Of a stretch of DNA of 64,000 bases, positions 8,406 to 16,358 are shown one piece after another. The stretch covers positions 62,001 through 126,000 of the forward strand of contig JAEWHP010000019.1 in assembly GCA_023387735.1 (NCBI GenBank), in the 5' to 3' direction. The notes below the pieces were generated by a model. That model was not told where the DNA came from. It worked only from the letters and a program-made list of their open reading frames with translations, and did no database searches. The stretch comes from Pseudomonadota bacterium (GTDB taxonomy: Bacteria; Pseudomonadota; Alphaproteobacteria; Rhizobiales; Xanthobacteraceae). Numbering within the stretch: the stretch's first letter is position 1; each line of letters opens with the position of its first letter. The translations under genes and the position numbers were made by a program.

Positions 8406-9692
8406 TCACGCCGCCGCCACCACAGGCTTCGGCCGCGAGATCATCAGCACGATCAACGCCGCCAACATGCAGAGCGCGCCGGCGACGAAGAACGCCGGCA
8501 GGTAGCTGTTGAGAACCGTCCGCGAAAGCCCGGCGCCGAACGCGGCAACGCCTGCGCCGAGTTGATGACCGGCAAAGATCCAGCCGAACACGAGGTTGGC
8601 GCGCTCGGGGCCGAACCGCTGCGCCGTGAGCCGCACCGTCGGCGGCACCGTCGCGATCCAGTCGAGCCCGTAGAACACTGCGAACAGCGACAGGCCATAG
8701 AGCGTGAAATCGGAGAACGGCAGAAACAGCAGCGAGAGCCCGCGCAGCCCGTAATACCAGAACAGCAGCTTGCGATTGTCGTAGCGGTCCGACAGCCAGC
8801 CCGAGGCAATGGTGCCGACGAAATCGAAAATGCCCATTGCCGCGAGCAGGCTTGCGGCCTGCACCTGCGGAATGCCGAAATCGAGGCACATCGGAATCAG
8901 ATGCACCTGGATCAGGCCGTTGGTCGAAGCGCCACAGATGAAGAAGGTGGCGAACAGGATCCAGAACACGCGCGATTTCGAGGCGTCGCGCAACGTGCCG
9001 AGCGCCGCCGCCATGATCGGCGTGGTGTTGGGCGGCGGTGCCGGCAGCGGCTCGGTGCCTTCGTCGCCGTACGGCCGCAGGCCCAAGTCGCTCGGGCGGT
9101 CGCGCATCACCATCAGCACGGCAAAGGCCGCTAAGCCCAGCATCACGCAGATCAGCGCCAGTGCGATCCGCCAGCCGTAGTGATCGGTCAGGCTCGCGAG
9201 CAGCGGGAGAAACGCAAGCTGGCCGGTAGCGACGCTCGCGGTGAGAATGCCGACGACGAGGCCGCGCCGCGCGACGAACCAGCGCGCGGCAATCGTTGCG
9301 CCGAGCACCAGCGCCGTCATGCCGGTGCCGAGCCCGATCACCACGCCCCATAGCAGCATCAGGTGCCAGACCTTGGTCATCGCCAGTGACGCCACGAGGC
9401 CGGATACCACGATCAGCAGCGCCGACAGCGTTATGTTGCGAAGACCATAGCGATTCATCAATGCCGCGGCGAACGGCGCCATCAGCCCGAACAGGACGAA
9501 GCGAATCGAGAGCGCCGAGGAAATCTCCGCCGTGGTCCAGCCGAACTCTTTCTGCAGCGGCACGATGAACACGCCGGGCGCGCCGACGGTGCCGGCCGTG
9601 ATCAGGGCCGTGAGGAAGGTCACGCCGACCATCGCCCAGCCGTAATGGATGTTGCGGCGGGCGAGGGTGGCCGACAGCCAGTTCGAAATCAT
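8406..9692 (-). CDS. MFS transporter
   Basis: Inner-membrane major facilitator of 428 aa with about 12 hydrophobic segments and the loop motif expected between helices 2 and 3 (AAALMNRYGLRN). The N-terminus ARRNIHYGWAMVGVTFL is typical of the monocarboxylate/oxalate-type subgroup. The ATG at 9692 is preferred because a GAGG ribosome binding site precedes it; the frame stays open upstream to 9758. It is 108 nt downstream of the thiolase on the same strand. The substrate is unknown; a carboxylate is a reasonable guess. Confidence 0.87.
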   Translation of the reverse strand: MISNWLSATLARRNIHYGWAMVGVTFLTALITAGTVGAPGVFIVPLQKEFGWTTAEISSALSIRFVLFGLMAPFAAALMNRYGLRNITLSALLIVVSGLVASLAMTKVWHLMLLWGVVIGLGTGMTALVLGATIAARWFVARRGLVVGILTASVATGQLAFLPLLASLTDHYGWRIALALICVMLGLAAFAVLMVMRDRPSDLGLRPYGDEGTEPLPAPPPNTTPIMAAALGTLRDASKSRVFWILFATFFICGASTNGLIQVHLIPMCLDFGIPQVQAASLLAAMGIFDFVGTIASGWLSDRYDNRKLLFWYYGLRGLSLLFLPFSDFTLYGLSLFAVFYGLDWIATVPPTVRLTAQRFGPERANLVFGWIFAGHQLGAGVAAFGAGLSRTVLNSYLPAFFVAGALCMLAALIVLMISRPKPVVAAA

Positions 9693-9800
9693 AGAGCCTC
9701 GGAAAATTCCATCCAGACGGATGACGGGGTTCGCCGCATTCTGCCGTATCGGCAGCATGACTTAAATGCCTAAGTTCCCTCGTTTCAGGACATCGCGGAT

Positions 9801-10997
9801 CTAGTGCTTAATTCGCTCCACTGCAATCGCAGTCGCTTCGCCGCCGCCGATACAGAGCGCCGCGACGCCGCGCTTGAGGTTGCGCGCCTCCAGCGCGTGC
9901 AGCAGCGTCACGATCAGCCGCGCGCCGGTGGCGCCGATCGGATGACCGAGCGCACAGGCCCCGCCATTGACATTCAGCTTCTCGCGGGGGATGCCGAGGT
10001 CCTTCTGCGCCGCCATCGCGACCACGGCGAATGCCTCGTTGATTTCGAACAGGTCGACGTCACCGACGCTCCAGCCGACTTTGTCCAGCAGTTTGCGAAT
10101 GGCTGGAATCGGCGCCGTGGTGAACCATTGCGGTTCCTGGCTGTGGGTGGCGTGACCCTTGATCTCTGCAAGCACCGGCAGCCCACCGCGATCGGCGAGC
10201 GAACGCTTGGCGAGGATGAGCGCCGCGGCGCCGTCGGCGTTCGCCGAGGAGGCGGCCGGCGTGATGGTGCCGTTGGCGCGGAATGCGGCTTTCAGCCCGG
10301 GGATCTTCGCGGGATCGACCTTCATGGGGTGCTCGTCATTGGCGATGATCCGTGGCCCGGCTTTTTCGGTCAACGTGATCGGCGCAATCTCGCTCCTGAA
10401 CGCGCCACCTTCGACCGCCTTGCGCGCGCGTGTCAGCGTCTCCATCGCATAGGCGTCCTGGTCGGCGCGGGTGAACTGATAGGCCTCCGCGGTGGCCTCG
10501 CCGAAATCGCCCATCGAACGGCCGGTCTCGTAGGCGTCTTCCAGCCCGTCCATCATCATGTGGTCGATGATCCGGTCATGGCCGGCGCGGTAGCCGCCGC
10601 GCGCCTTTGCCAGCAAATAGGGCGCATTGCTCATGCTCTCCATGCCGCCGGACAGCACGATCTCGGCCGAGCCCGCGTTGATGATGTCATGGGCCAGCAT
10701 GGTCGCCTTCATGCCGGAGCCGCAGACCTTGTTGATGGTGGTGGCGCCGGTGGCGTCAGGAAGTTTTGCGCCGCGCGCGGCCTGGCGGGCCGGCGCCTGG
10801 CCCTGTCCGGCCGGCAGCACGTTGCCCATGAATACCTCGTCGATCTTTTCAGGCGTCAACTTCGCCCGCTCCAGCGCGGCGCCGATGACATGCGAACCGA
10901 GCTTGTGGGCGCTGAACGGCGACAATTCGCCCATGAAGCGGCCGAGCGGCGTGCGGGCGGCGGAAAGGATGACGACGGGATCGGAAGCGGCGGCCAT
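9801..10997 (-). CDS. Acetyl-CoA C-acyltransferase (thiolase)
   Basis: Condenses or cleaves acyl-CoA (acetoacetyl-CoA or 3-ketoacyl-CoA). It is 398 aa, the usual thiolase length. The nucleophile is C92 in NKVCGSGMKA, the His motif is GHPIGATGARL near residue 355, and the second Cys motif CIGGGEA is near 385. Start ATG 10997 follows GAGGAG. The upstream 180 nt hold two operator-like palindromes (11029-11067), one shared with the hydratase/thioesterase promoter at 13940. It may take part in beta-oxidation of the compounds handled by the neighbouring operon or feed polyhydroxybutyrate; a phasin lies elsewhere in the window. Confidence 0.93.
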   Translation of the reverse strand: MAAASDPVVILSAARTPLGRFMGELSPFSAHKLGSHVIGAALERAKLTPEKIDEVFMGNVLPAGQGQAPARQAARGAKLPDATGATTINKVCGSGMKATMLAHDIINAGSAEIVLSGGMESMSNAPYLLAKARGGYRAGHDRIIDHMMMDGLEDAYETGRSMGDFGEATAEAYQFTRADQDAYAMETLTRARKAVEGGAFRSEIAPITLTEKAGPRIIANDEHPMKVDPAKIPGLKAAFRANGTITPAASSANADGAAALILAKRSLADRGGLPVLAEIKGHATHSQEPQWFTTAPIPAIRKLLDKVGWSVGDVDLFEINEAFAVVAMAAQKDLGIPREKLNVNGGACALGHPIGATGARLIVTLLHALEARNLKRGVAALCIGGGEATAIAVERIKH

Positions 10998-11028
10998 GAC
11001 GTTGCTCCTCAATTGCGGGAATCTATTG

Positions 11029-11067
11029 CATGATCATCATCATATGATGCGTTGCAAAAATTGCAAC
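11029..11067 (-). promoter_or_regulatory. Two palindromes in the thiolase promoter region
   Basis: On the minus strand 11041-11029 reads GATGATGATCATG, matching GATGATAATCATC at 13940-13952 except for the centre and last base. CATCATATGATG at 11038-11049 is a perfect palindrome. GTTGCAA-AAA-TTGCAAC at 11051-11067 is a second perfect inverted repeat with a 3-nt spacer. The whole block is 32-70 nt upstream of the thiolase start. Confidence 0.55.
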
Positions 11068-11176
11068 CGACGTTGTCATGAAAAAGCCGGGACAGCCCCA
11101 TGACAAATTCTTGCAATTTGCATGAGAGAAACTGATCGATCCGCGACGGCGGGACGATCGGGAAGATGGCGGCGGG

Positions 11177-11362
11177 CTATTGCAGATCCTCAAGCGCCGT
11201 CTTGATGGCTTTCCTGAACGCCGTGACGTCGCCGAGTTCGTGTCCCAGCAGCAGCGCAAGCCGGGTCAGGAACAGCGCTTCGCGCTCGGGTCCGGCGGCA
11301 TCGATCGCCATCGCCAGCGCCTCATACGCGCCCTCGAAATCCTCGAATTTCATTGCGCTCAT
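11177..11362 (-). CDS. DUF2783 family small protein
   Basis: A 61-aa acidic protein starting MSAMKFEDFEGAYEAL and rich in helix-forming residues. It matches the short DUF2783 family, often encoded next to FAD-dependent aromatic-type monooxygenases. The start codon at 11362 overlaps the stop of the monooxygenase gene by 4 nt, a classic coupled arrangement. The function is not known to me; a stabilising or accessory role to the monooxygenase is inferred only from the overlap. Confidence 0.75.
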   Translation of the reverse strand: MSAMKFEDFEGAYEALAMAIDAAGPEREALFLTRLALLLGHELGDVTAFRKAIKTALEDLQ

Positions 11363-13050
11363 GGCGCCTCGCTTCCCAGGCAAATGCTGGCGGTTTTCAG
11401 AACCTCTGCGGGCACGACGGTTTTCCATCGCCCGGCAACGTGCAGGTCGGGCCGCAGCAGATAGAGCGTGCCGGGACTGGCGGCGAACAGCCGGGCGATT
11501 TTCCCGTCATGGTCTGCAATGGCCTTTGCGCCTGATGTGGGAGCGCGCGATCCGATGACGAGCGAAACGAAGCGCTTGTCGATCCTGCCGAGTTGTTTGT
11601 GCAGCGCGACTTGTTCGGTAGTGGGCTCGCCGTCGCAAAACAGGATCGCCGTCATGCCGTCGCCGGCGTGGTCGAGCAGATGGCTGCCGTCGTCGAGCCC
11701 TGCGTTTGGTGCGACGCTGCCGCAACCCGGTCCGCCGGCGAATTCCTGATCGTGCTTGGCAAATGGCGTCAGCGGGCTTTCGGAATAAGTGTAGGGCTGC
11801 ATCTGGCGCGGATTGGCCAGCCCCCGAGGAAACTCATGGCGGAGGCTGAGCGAGAGCGCCGCCTCGCGCGCCAGCCGCCAGCCACGGGTCGGCGGCGTCA
11901 TGAAGCGCGTGCTCTTGGTGGCGTTGGCGAAGACGTCGAGCGTGGCGCCGCGCCGCTCCGGCGAATAGCTGTCGAGCAGACGATCGTCCGCCTCGCCGTG
12001 CAGGACGAGGGCGAGTTTCCAGCCGATATTCTCGGCATCGGCCAGCCCGTTGTTCAGCCCGCGCACGCCGAAGATCGGCACGATATGCGCGGAGTCGCCG
12101 ATAAAGAATACGCGGCCGTGGCGGTAGTCGTCGAGGCACAGCGTGTTGGCGGAGTAGACGCTCCACCATTCCAGCTCCCACGGCTTGGTGTGGTGGATAT
12201 CGGCCAGGATCGCGCCGACACGGGCGCGGATATTCTCCTCCTTGAGGGCGTCTTCCTCGCTTTCGCCTTCGCGGAGCTGATAGTCGATGCGCCAGATATC
12301 GTCCGGCTGCTTGTGGATCAGCACCGTGCCGCCGGGATTGCCGCTCGGCTCGAAGAACGCGCGGCGCTCGGTCGGAAAATCGTGATCCATCCGGATATCC
12401 GCGATCACGTACCGGCCTTCGTAATTGTCGCCCTTCAGCCGCAGCCCGAGCATCGATCGGATCGGCGAGCGCGCGCCGTCGGCGGCCAGCACATAAAAGG
12501 CATCGATCCAATAATCACCCTCCGGCGACGTCACGCGCGCGGACACGCTGTCCTCGTGCACCTCGATGCCGGCGAGTTCGCTCTGCCAGCGCATGTCGAT
12601 CAGATCGCTTGCCGCGACCGCGTCGTGCAGAAACTTCTCGATGTATTGTTGCTGCAGGTTGTACATCGGCAGATACTTTTCGTTGGCCGGATGCGGCATT
12701 TCGAGCCGAAAGATCTGTTCGCCGCGGTAGTAGCTGCGCCCCTGCCGCCAGCCGAGCGCCTTGTCGAGGAACGGTGAGACCGCGCCGATCCGCTCCAGGA
12801 TGTGCATGCTCGGGCGCGCGATGCAGATGGCGCGGCTGCCGTCGTTGAACGTGTCCTTGCGGTCGATCAGCACGCTCTTGATGCCGTATCGCGCCAGCAC
12901 CAGCGCCGCGGTCATGCCGATCGGCCCGGCGCCGACGATCAGGACCGGATGCTTCGCCGTGGCGCCGTCGATCTCGGGGACCCGCCGGGCCACAAACCGG
13001 GGATAGTCGAAGTAGAGCGAATCCAGCGGGCCCTTGCCGGCAGGTCTCAT
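11359..13050 (-). CDS. FAD-dependent monooxygenase (MhpA-like)
   Basis: A 563-aa flavoprotein hydroxylase. The N-terminal dinucleotide fold VLIVGAGPIGMTAALVLARY lies at about 36-55, the IDRKDTFNDGSRAI segment follows it, and the FAD ribityl motif FFIGDSAHIVPIFGVRGLNN lies near 320. The C-terminal thioredoxin-like tail fits the MhpA/PheA class, which hydroxylates phenolic rings with NAD(P)H and oxygen. It is the middle gene of a three-gene operon: 12 nt after the enoyl-CoA hydratase stop and 4-nt overlap with the DUF2783 gene. The substrate is unknown; the surrounding CoA enzymes suggest a ring compound with a side chain. Confidence 0.88.
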   Translation of the reverse strand: MRPAGKGPLDSLYFDYPRFVARRVPEIDGATAKHPVLIVGAGPIGMTAALVLARYGIKSVLIDRKDTFNDGSRAICIARPSMHILERIGAVSPFLDKALGWRQGRSYYRGEQIFRLEMPHPANEKYLPMYNLQQQYIEKFLHDAVAASDLIDMRWQSELAGIEVHEDSVSARVTSPEGDYWIDAFYVLAADGARSPIRSMLGLRLKGDNYEGRYVIADIRMDHDFPTERRAFFEPSGNPGGTVLIHKQPDDIWRIDYQLREGESEEDALKEENIRARVGAILADIHHTKPWELEWWSVYSANTLCLDDYRHGRVFFIGDSAHIVPIFGVRGLNNGLADAENIGWKLALVLHGEADDRLLDSYSPERRGATLDVFANATKSTRFMTPPTRGWRLAREAALSLSLRHEFPRGLANPRQMQPYTYSESPLTPFAKHDQEFAGGPGCGSVAPNAGLDDGSHLLDHAGDGMTAILFCDGEPTTEQVALHKQLGRIDKRFVSLVIGSRAPTSGAKAIADHDGKIARLFAASPGTLYLLRPDLHVAGRWKTVVPAEVLKTASICLGSEAP

Positions 13051-13062
13051 GCGTCCCTCCGT

Positions 13063-13833
13063 CTATTTCTTGCGGTCGAGAAATCCCTGCATCAACCGCT
13101 GCGGCTCGCCGGTCAGGAAGGATTGCCCGAACACGCCGACGCTCAGATTGACGGATTCGGTCAGCGGCAGTTCTTCCCATTGGCGCATCAGCGCCTTCTG
13201 CGCGCGCAGCGCCTCGGGGCCGCATTCGAGCAGCGCCTGCACCGTGTGCTCGACCGCGGCATCGAGCCCGCCTTCCTTTGCTACCACATCGACCAGACCC
13301 CAGGCGAGGGCGGTCGGCGCGTCGATGTTCTCCGCGGTCATGACCAGCCAGCGGGCGCGGCCCCAGCCGATCAGACGCGGCAACAACGCGGCGTGGATGA
13401 CGGAGGGGATGCCGACGCGCACCTCGGGCATGCCGAATTTGGCGTCGTGGGCGGCAACCCGGAAATCGCAGGCAGCTGCGACCTCGAGGCCACCGCCGAG
13501 GCACCAGCCCGGGAGGCGGGCGATGACAGGCGCGGGAAAGCGGCGCACCGCCTCGCAGAGGTCGCGCAGCCGGGTGATGAAGGCTTCCGCGGATTTCTGG
13601 TCGAGACGCGCCATCTCCTTGATGTCGGCGCCGCCGATCATGCTCTTCTCGCTCTGTCCGGCCAGGATCACGGCGCGGATCTCCCTGTCGCCGGCGAGCT
13701 GCTCGAACCCCTCGCGGACGCCGTCGGTGACGGCGGAAGAGAGGATGTTCAGCGAGCCAGCGTTGCAGATCGAGAGGCGAATGACGCCTCGGCCGTCGCG
13801 GTCGATCCCGCAGTGCGGATTGAGCATTTCCAT
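13063..13833 (-). CDS. Enoyl-CoA hydratase/isomerase family protein
   Basis: Crotonase-fold enzyme, about 256 aa. The oxyanion-hole segments are visible: IGGADIKEMARL in the first half and PGWCLGGGLEVAAACDFRVAA around the middle, followed by FGMPEVRVGIPSVIHAALLPRLIG, whose Glu matches a usual catalytic position. It should hydrate enoyl-CoA or act as a related isomerase/lyase. ATG 13833 is chosen as start; the frame stays open to 13896 with no better ribosome binding site. It is first in the operon with the FAD monooxygenase and DUF2783 genes and divergent from the thioesterase-TetR pair across a 135-nt control region. Confidence 0.86.
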   Translation of the reverse strand: MEMLNPHCGIDRDGRGVIRLSICNAGSLNILSSAVTDGVREGFEQLAGDREIRAVILAGQSEKSMIGGADIKEMARLDQKSAEAFITRLRDLCEAVRRFPAPVIARLPGWCLGGGLEVAAACDFRVAAHDAKFGMPEVRVGIPSVIHAALLPRLIGWGRARWLVMTAENIDAPTALAWGLVDVVAKEGGLDAAVEHTVQALLECGPEALRAQKALMRQWEELPLTESVNLSVGVFGQSFLTGEPQRLMQGFLDRKK

Positions 13834-13939
13834 GTTGTTTCCCGACCTCGTCCTCGTGGTTGCCGCCACTTCCAAGACATTGCGCCGGCTTGTCAAGGGC
13901 GCGGCGAGAGGCGTTGCGCGCCGGAAGCGGTCTCTATAA

Positions 13940-13952
13940 GATGATAATCATC
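13940..13952. promoter_or_regulatory. Operator-like palindrome GATGATAATCATC
   Basis: Perfect 6-bp arms around one base, 17 nt before the thioesterase ATG and between two divergent operons. A TATAAGAT stretch overlaps its left edge and could be a -10 box. A near-copy lies in the thiolase promoter at 11029-11041. The TetR protein encoded in the operon it precedes is the natural candidate to bind it. Confidence 0.55.
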
Positions 13953-13968
13953 ATCCAAAGGAGCGGCC

Positions 13969-14508
13969 ATGACCATGACGGAAAGCGTCGACCTGTTTTC
14001 GCCCACGCTGCGACGGCAGCGGATTGTGGACTGGCAGGCGCCGGGGCCGGTGGCCAAAGCGGCGGCCGGCATGTCCGGACTGGAGACCGTGCGCGCGATC
14101 CGCGACGGTATCCTGCCGCCGCCACCGATGGCCCGCCTGATCGGGTTCGAGATGCGCGTCGCCGACCGCGGGCGGATCGTGATGGAACTCGATCCGGATG
14201 AGAGCCTGGAGAACACCATCGGACTGCTGCATGGCGCGACAGCCGCGGCGCTGCTGGATACTGCCATGGGTTGTGCCATATCAACGACGCTACCCGTCGG
14301 GCAGACCTCGGTCACGCTCGACTTCAAGCTGACCTATCTGCGGCCGCTTTCGATCAAGTCGGGTACGATCTCGGCGGAAGGTAAAGTCGTAAAGCTTGGA
14401 CGCCAGACCAGCTACGTAGAGGGGTTCGTCCGTGACGGCGCAGGCAATCTTGCGGTGCACGCGACGGCGACGTTCTCTATGATCGGGGATAGCGGCAAGG
14501 CGAAATAG
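13969..14508 (+). CDS. PaaI-type hotdog thioesterase
   Basis: A 179-aa protein with a single hotdog fold. The family signature NTIGLLHGATAAALLDTAMG (about residues 82-101) carries the conserved Gly and Asp of PaaI/4HBT thioesterases, followed by VTLDFKLTYLRPL. It probably hydrolyses acyl- or aryl-CoA esters, freeing CoA from dead-end products of the neighbouring pathway. Start ATG 13969 follows AAAGGAG. The next gene, a TetR regulator, starts about 60 nt downstream, and the pair is divergent from the hydratase-monooxygenase operon. Confidence 0.88.
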   Translation: MTMTESVDLFSPTLRRQRIVDWQAPGPVAKAAAGMSGLETVRAIRDGILPPPPMARLIGFEMRVADRGRIVMELDPDESLENTIGLLHGATAAALLDTAMGCAISTTLPVGQTSVTLDFKLTYLRPLSIKSGTISAEGKVVKLGRQTSYVEGFVRDGAGNLAVHATATFSMIGDSGKAK

Positions 14509-14568
14509 ATGCAGCTTTTCCCGGTCCGACTGCTATTATATGACCGCAAACATTTAATGGGAATGTCG

Positions 14569-15189
14569 ATGCGTTATTCGAAAGAGCACAAGCAGGAGAC
14601 CCACGCACGGATCGTGAAGAAGGCCTCGGTGCGGCTTCGCGAGAAGGGCGCGCATGGCATCGGAGTCGCCGACCTGATGAAGGAAGCGGGCCTGACCCAT
14701 GGCGGTTTCTATGCGCATTTCGATTCCCGCGAGGCGCTGGTGATCGAGGCCTTTGGCTACGCGATGGACCGCGCCACCGAACGCTGGCGCAAGATGTCTG
14801 AGGAGATACCGCCCGAGAAGCGGTTTTCGACCATCATCGAGACTTACCTGACCCCTGGTCACCGCGACGATCCCGGGCACGGTTGCGCGGTACCGGCGCT
14901 CGGTGCCGAGATCGCGCGCGAAAGTCCGAAGACGCGCAAGGCGTTTGCCGCCAAGATAGAACAGATGATCGAGATGATGACCGATCAGATTACGGGCGTG
15001 CCGCGCAAGGCTGCCCGGAAGCAGGCGATCGCAGCGCTGACCACCATGATGGGGACGCTGGTTCTGTCGCGCATCGCCGGCACCGGCGAATTCTCCGACG
15101 AGATTCTCGCCTCGGGCCGCGAGGCCGCGCTGGGCCGCGCGGCTGCGTCGAAGCCGGCAGCGAAGAAGCCCCGCGCGAAGGCGAACTGA
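14569..15189 (+). CDS. TetR/AcrR family transcriptional regulator
   Basis: About 206 aa. The N-terminal helix-turn-helix is ARIVKKASVRLREKGAHGIG ... LMKEAGLTHGGFYAHFDSREAL, the GGFYxHF motif being typical. The C-terminal ligand domain ends in an Ala/Lys-rich tail (SKPAAKKPRAKAN). In-frame ATGs at 14557, 14563 and 14569 are all possible; the last fits the usual MRYSKEHK opening of this subgroup. It shares a transcript with the thioesterase and probably represses its own promoter and the divergent operon through the palindrome at 13940. Confidence 0.88.
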   Translation: MRYSKEHKQETHARIVKKASVRLREKGAHGIGVADLMKEAGLTHGGFYAHFDSREALVIEAFGYAMDRATERWRKMSEEIPPEKRFSTIIETYLTPGHRDDPGHGCAVPALGAEIARESPKTRKAFAAKIEQMIEMMTDQITGVPRKAARKQAIAALTTMMGTLVLSRIAGTGEFSDEILASGREAALGRAAASKPAAKKPRAKAN

Positions 15190-15201
15190 AGCGACTCCCC
15201 A

Positions 15202-15322
15202 CGTCGTCCCGGCGAAGGCCGGGACCCATACGCCGCGGCCTATCTAAGGGGCACAAGCGGCAAGGCCTTCTCTCGCAATTCATGCCGGTTGGTTATGGGT
15301 CCCGGCCTTCGCCGGGACGACG
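15202..15322. repeat. Large inverted repeat related to family C
   Basis: Arms CGTCGTCCCGGCGAAGG (15202 on) and CCTTCGCCGGGACGACG (ending 15322) are exact reverse complements and extend into GGGACCCATA / TATGGGTCCC. The interior shares a TACGCCGCGG block with the family C elements at 30268 and 43410. It lies between the convergent TetR and LysR genes and could work as a bidirectional terminator. Confidence 0.85.
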
Positions 15323-15341
15323 AGAGTTTTGTGCCAGTTCC

Positions 15342-16256
15342 TCACCTTCCACCAAACAACGCCCGCTCGCTTTCCACCGTCTCCAGGATGTAATCGGCAA
15401 CCGCGCGTATCCGCGCCAGATCCTTGCTGTCGGCGTGCATCAGCATCCAGAACGTGCGCGATATCCTCACCTCGTCCGGCAGTACCGGGCGGAGTTCGGG
15501 GTGGGCGGTCGCCATGAAGTGCGGCAGCACGGCGATGCCGAAGCCCGCGATGGTGGCGTTGAGCTGCGCAATCAGGTTGGCGCTGCGGAACTTCGCGGAA
15601 ATCTTCGGCGAGACCTGCGGCAGGTAATCCAGTTCGGGCGTGAACAGCAGTTCCTCGATATAGCCGACGAAACGATGTGCGGGCAGGTCGCCGCGCTCCA
15701 CTATCTTCGGCGCCCGGTCGAGATAGGCCGGCGCGGCGTAGAGGCCGAGGCTGTAGTCGAGCAGCTTGCGCCCGACGATGCGGCCCTCCTTGGGCATGGT
15801 CAGGCTGATCGCAATATCGGCCTCGCGCTTCGACAGGCTGAACAGCCGTGCGGTGGCGACGAGTTGCAGGTCGAGATCGGGGTACCGTTCGGTGAATTTC
15901 ACCAGCCGCGAGGCCAGGAAGTGGCTGCCGAACCCGTCGGGCGCCCCGATCCGCACCGTGCCGGTCAGGTGCGCGCGCGAGCCGCCGACGGCCTCCTGGT
16001 TGGCGACGATGGTGGATTCCATCGCTTCCGCACTGTCGGCGACGCGCTGGCCGGCTTCAGTGAGGAGGTAGCCGGTCTTGCGGCGATCGAACAGTTTTGC
16101 GGAGAGATGCTGCTCCAGGCGGTCGACACGGCGGATCACTGTGGCATGATCGACCGCTAGCTGCTTGGCGGCAGCGGAAACCGATCCGCCGCGGACGATC
16201 GCCAGCACGAAACGGAAGTCATCCCAATCGATCGTCTTGCCGCCTTGATCCAGCAT
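15342..16256 (-). CDS. LysR family transcriptional regulator
   Basis: A 304-aa regulator. The winged helix-turn-helix is at about residues 8-65 (DDFRFVLAIVRGGSVSAAAKQLAVDHATVIRRVDRLE, with KLFDRRKTGYLLTEAG in the wing), followed by a two-lobed effector domain. ATG 16256 is chosen since the frame beyond it runs into the promoter. It is divergent from mmsA, so it is the likely activator or repressor of the valine operon, with an intermediate of that pathway as probable effector; this is inference from position. Confidence 0.9.
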   Translation of the reverse strand: MLDQGGKTIDWDDFRFVLAIVRGGSVSAAAKQLAVDHATVIRRVDRLEQHLSAKLFDRRKTGYLLTEAGQRVADSAEAMESTIVANQEAVGGSRAHLTGTVRIGAPDGFGSHFLASRLVKFTERYPDLDLQLVATARLFSLSKREADIAISLTMPKEGRIVGRKLLDYSLGLYAAPAYLDRAPKIVERGDLPAHRFVGYIEELLFTPELDYLPQVSPKISAKFRSANLIAQLNATIAGFGIAVLPHFMATAHPELRPVLPDEVRISRTFWMLMHADSKDLARIRAVADYILETVESERALFGGR

Positions 16257-16358
16257 TTCCGCACATCTATGGTGCAATTTATCGGACTTGTATCCCAAGA
16301 AATGCAGGTCAAAAAGGGCTCCAAAGCGAACCATTCGGGCTCTTAAGGGAGGTTATTC
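16257..16358. promoter_or_regulatory. Divergent LysR/mmsA control region
   Basis: 102 nt separate the two start codons. It holds the strong mmsA ribosome binding site (AAGGGAGG, 16346-16353) and must contain both promoters and the LysR site. I see no clean palindrome, only short T-N11-A-type matches that are not diagnostic. Confidence 0.45.
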
